NCBI RefSeq assembly: GCF_030056665.1
Contig: NZ_JASHIG010000044.1
DNA from: Flectobacillus roseus
Lineage (GTDB): Bacteria > Bacteroidota > Bacteroidia > Cytophagales > Spirosomataceae
Reading direction: 5' to 3' (one strand)
DNA length: 50,695 nt
In this document: positions 50,422 through 50,695 of the stretch, piece after piece
How the letters are laid out: each line of letters begins with the position of its first letter
Numbering within the stretch: position 1 is the stretch's first letter
Program-made: the position numbers and the translations under genes
Notes under the pieces: generated by a model
What the model saw: only the letters and a program-made list of their open reading frames with translations
Database searches by the model: none
Told to the model about the DNA's origin: nothing

Positions 50422-50694
50422 TTAGGTACCAGAAAGTTCCTGTGCCATCTGCCAACTTACGAATTCAGATGTCAACCATTTGAGGCGTTTTTTGGCCGTG
50501 TTAATCATCTTCATTTTGTTCTCATTGTACCAAGTTCCACGATATCCACGCTTAGCACTTACAGCCATTCGTTTGCTTTTTGAAAATGCCCATGCTAAGC
50601 GATTAACGTCCGCAATACTTTCGACTCGTTTGTTCTTATAGCCTGGCACGTAGGCAAATTTTGTAATACCCGTTTTTTCGATGAAAAATTCCAT
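50422..50694 (-). CDS. Small prophage protein at the window edge, unrecognised
   Basis: The 90-residue frame MEFFIEKTGITKFAYVPGYKNKRVESIADVNRLAWAFSKSKRMAV... starts one base from the window edge, so it may be longer. It is Lys/Arg-rich, with YRGTWYNENKMKMINTAKKRLKWLTSEFVSWQMAQEL as the C-terminal half. No family is recognised. Its place before the tape measure gene is where tail-assembly chaperones usually lie, but it lacks a visible frameshift partner. Confidence 0.5.
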   Translation of the reverse strand: MEFFIEKTGITKFAYVPGYKNKRVESIADVNRLAWAFSKSKRMAVSAKRGYRGTWYNENKMKMINTAKKRLKWLTSEFVSWQMAQELSGT

Positions 50695-50695
50695 G

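Noticed and set aside
44420..50694. An extracellular contractile injection system or tailocin instead of a prophage
   Set aside because: A tyrosine integrase at a tRNA and a long tape measure protein fit a prophage; no sheath or AAA ATPase gene is in view, though the window ends too early to exclude it fully.

Overview
The window reads as a chromosome segment of a low-GC Bacteroidota bacterium, probably in the Cytophagales (inference). The clearest sign is the promoter type. Seven sites carry a TAnnTTTG -7 box, and six of these have a TTG 18-20 bp upstream (tetR, rplK, rpoB, the DUF3467 gene, rpsL, tRNA-Cys). The rpoC / DUF3467 / rpsL-rpsG neighbourhood, DUF4172-Fic and Tat-exported Gfo/Idh proteins also fit. 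I cannot name the species.

Layout. (1) 1-3.3 kb: a membrane-anchored MutS-like ATPase and an autoinhibited Fic protein. (2) 3.4-10.3 kb: a tetR-tolC-hlyD-acrB tripartite RND efflux operon on the minus strand. Its promoter lies within two identical-type palindromes centred 42 bp apart. (3) 10.4-19 kb: a mixed housekeeping zone with a ManC-like cupin, a standalone LytTR regulator, a Tat-exported oxidoreductase, a cystathionine gamma-synthase-type enzyme, a beta-CASP MBL nuclease and PBP1C. Several kinds of intergenic inverted repeat lie between these genes. (4) 19.2-33.5 kb: rplK-rplA-rplJ-rplL, a convergent DoxX gene, then rpoB, a 548-residue polytopic membrane protein and rpoC, followed by a DUF3467 gene. 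(5) 33.6-41.2 kb: hexuronate catabolism (uxaB, kdgK, uxuA) with a divergent MocR regulator / PNPOx-like flavoprotein pair inside it, then a purple-acid-phosphatase-like enzyme. (6) 41.3-42.6 kb: rpsL-rpsG. (7) 42.7 kb to the end: tRNA-Cys(GCA), a tyrosine integrase and the tail genes of a prophage (a tail protein, a 1501-residue tape measure protein and a small protein at the window edge). The prophage continues past the window.

The most unusual feature is the interruption of rpoB-rpoC. The membrane-protein gene starts 3 bp after the rpoB stop, has no promoter or terminator that I can see, and has codon use unlike the RNA polymerase genes. The wider ribosomal-protein / RNA polymerase block also looks opened up. 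secE-nusG do not precede rplK, doxX separates rplL from rpoB, about 8 kb of catabolic genes separates rpoC-DUF3467 from rpsL, and a tRNA plus prophage sits where fusA would be expected. Long, hairpin-rich 5' leaders precede rplK and rpoB, and a small SD-equipped upstream ORF within a hairpin precedes rpoC. Together these suggest unusual post-transcriptional wiring of the expression machinery (inference).
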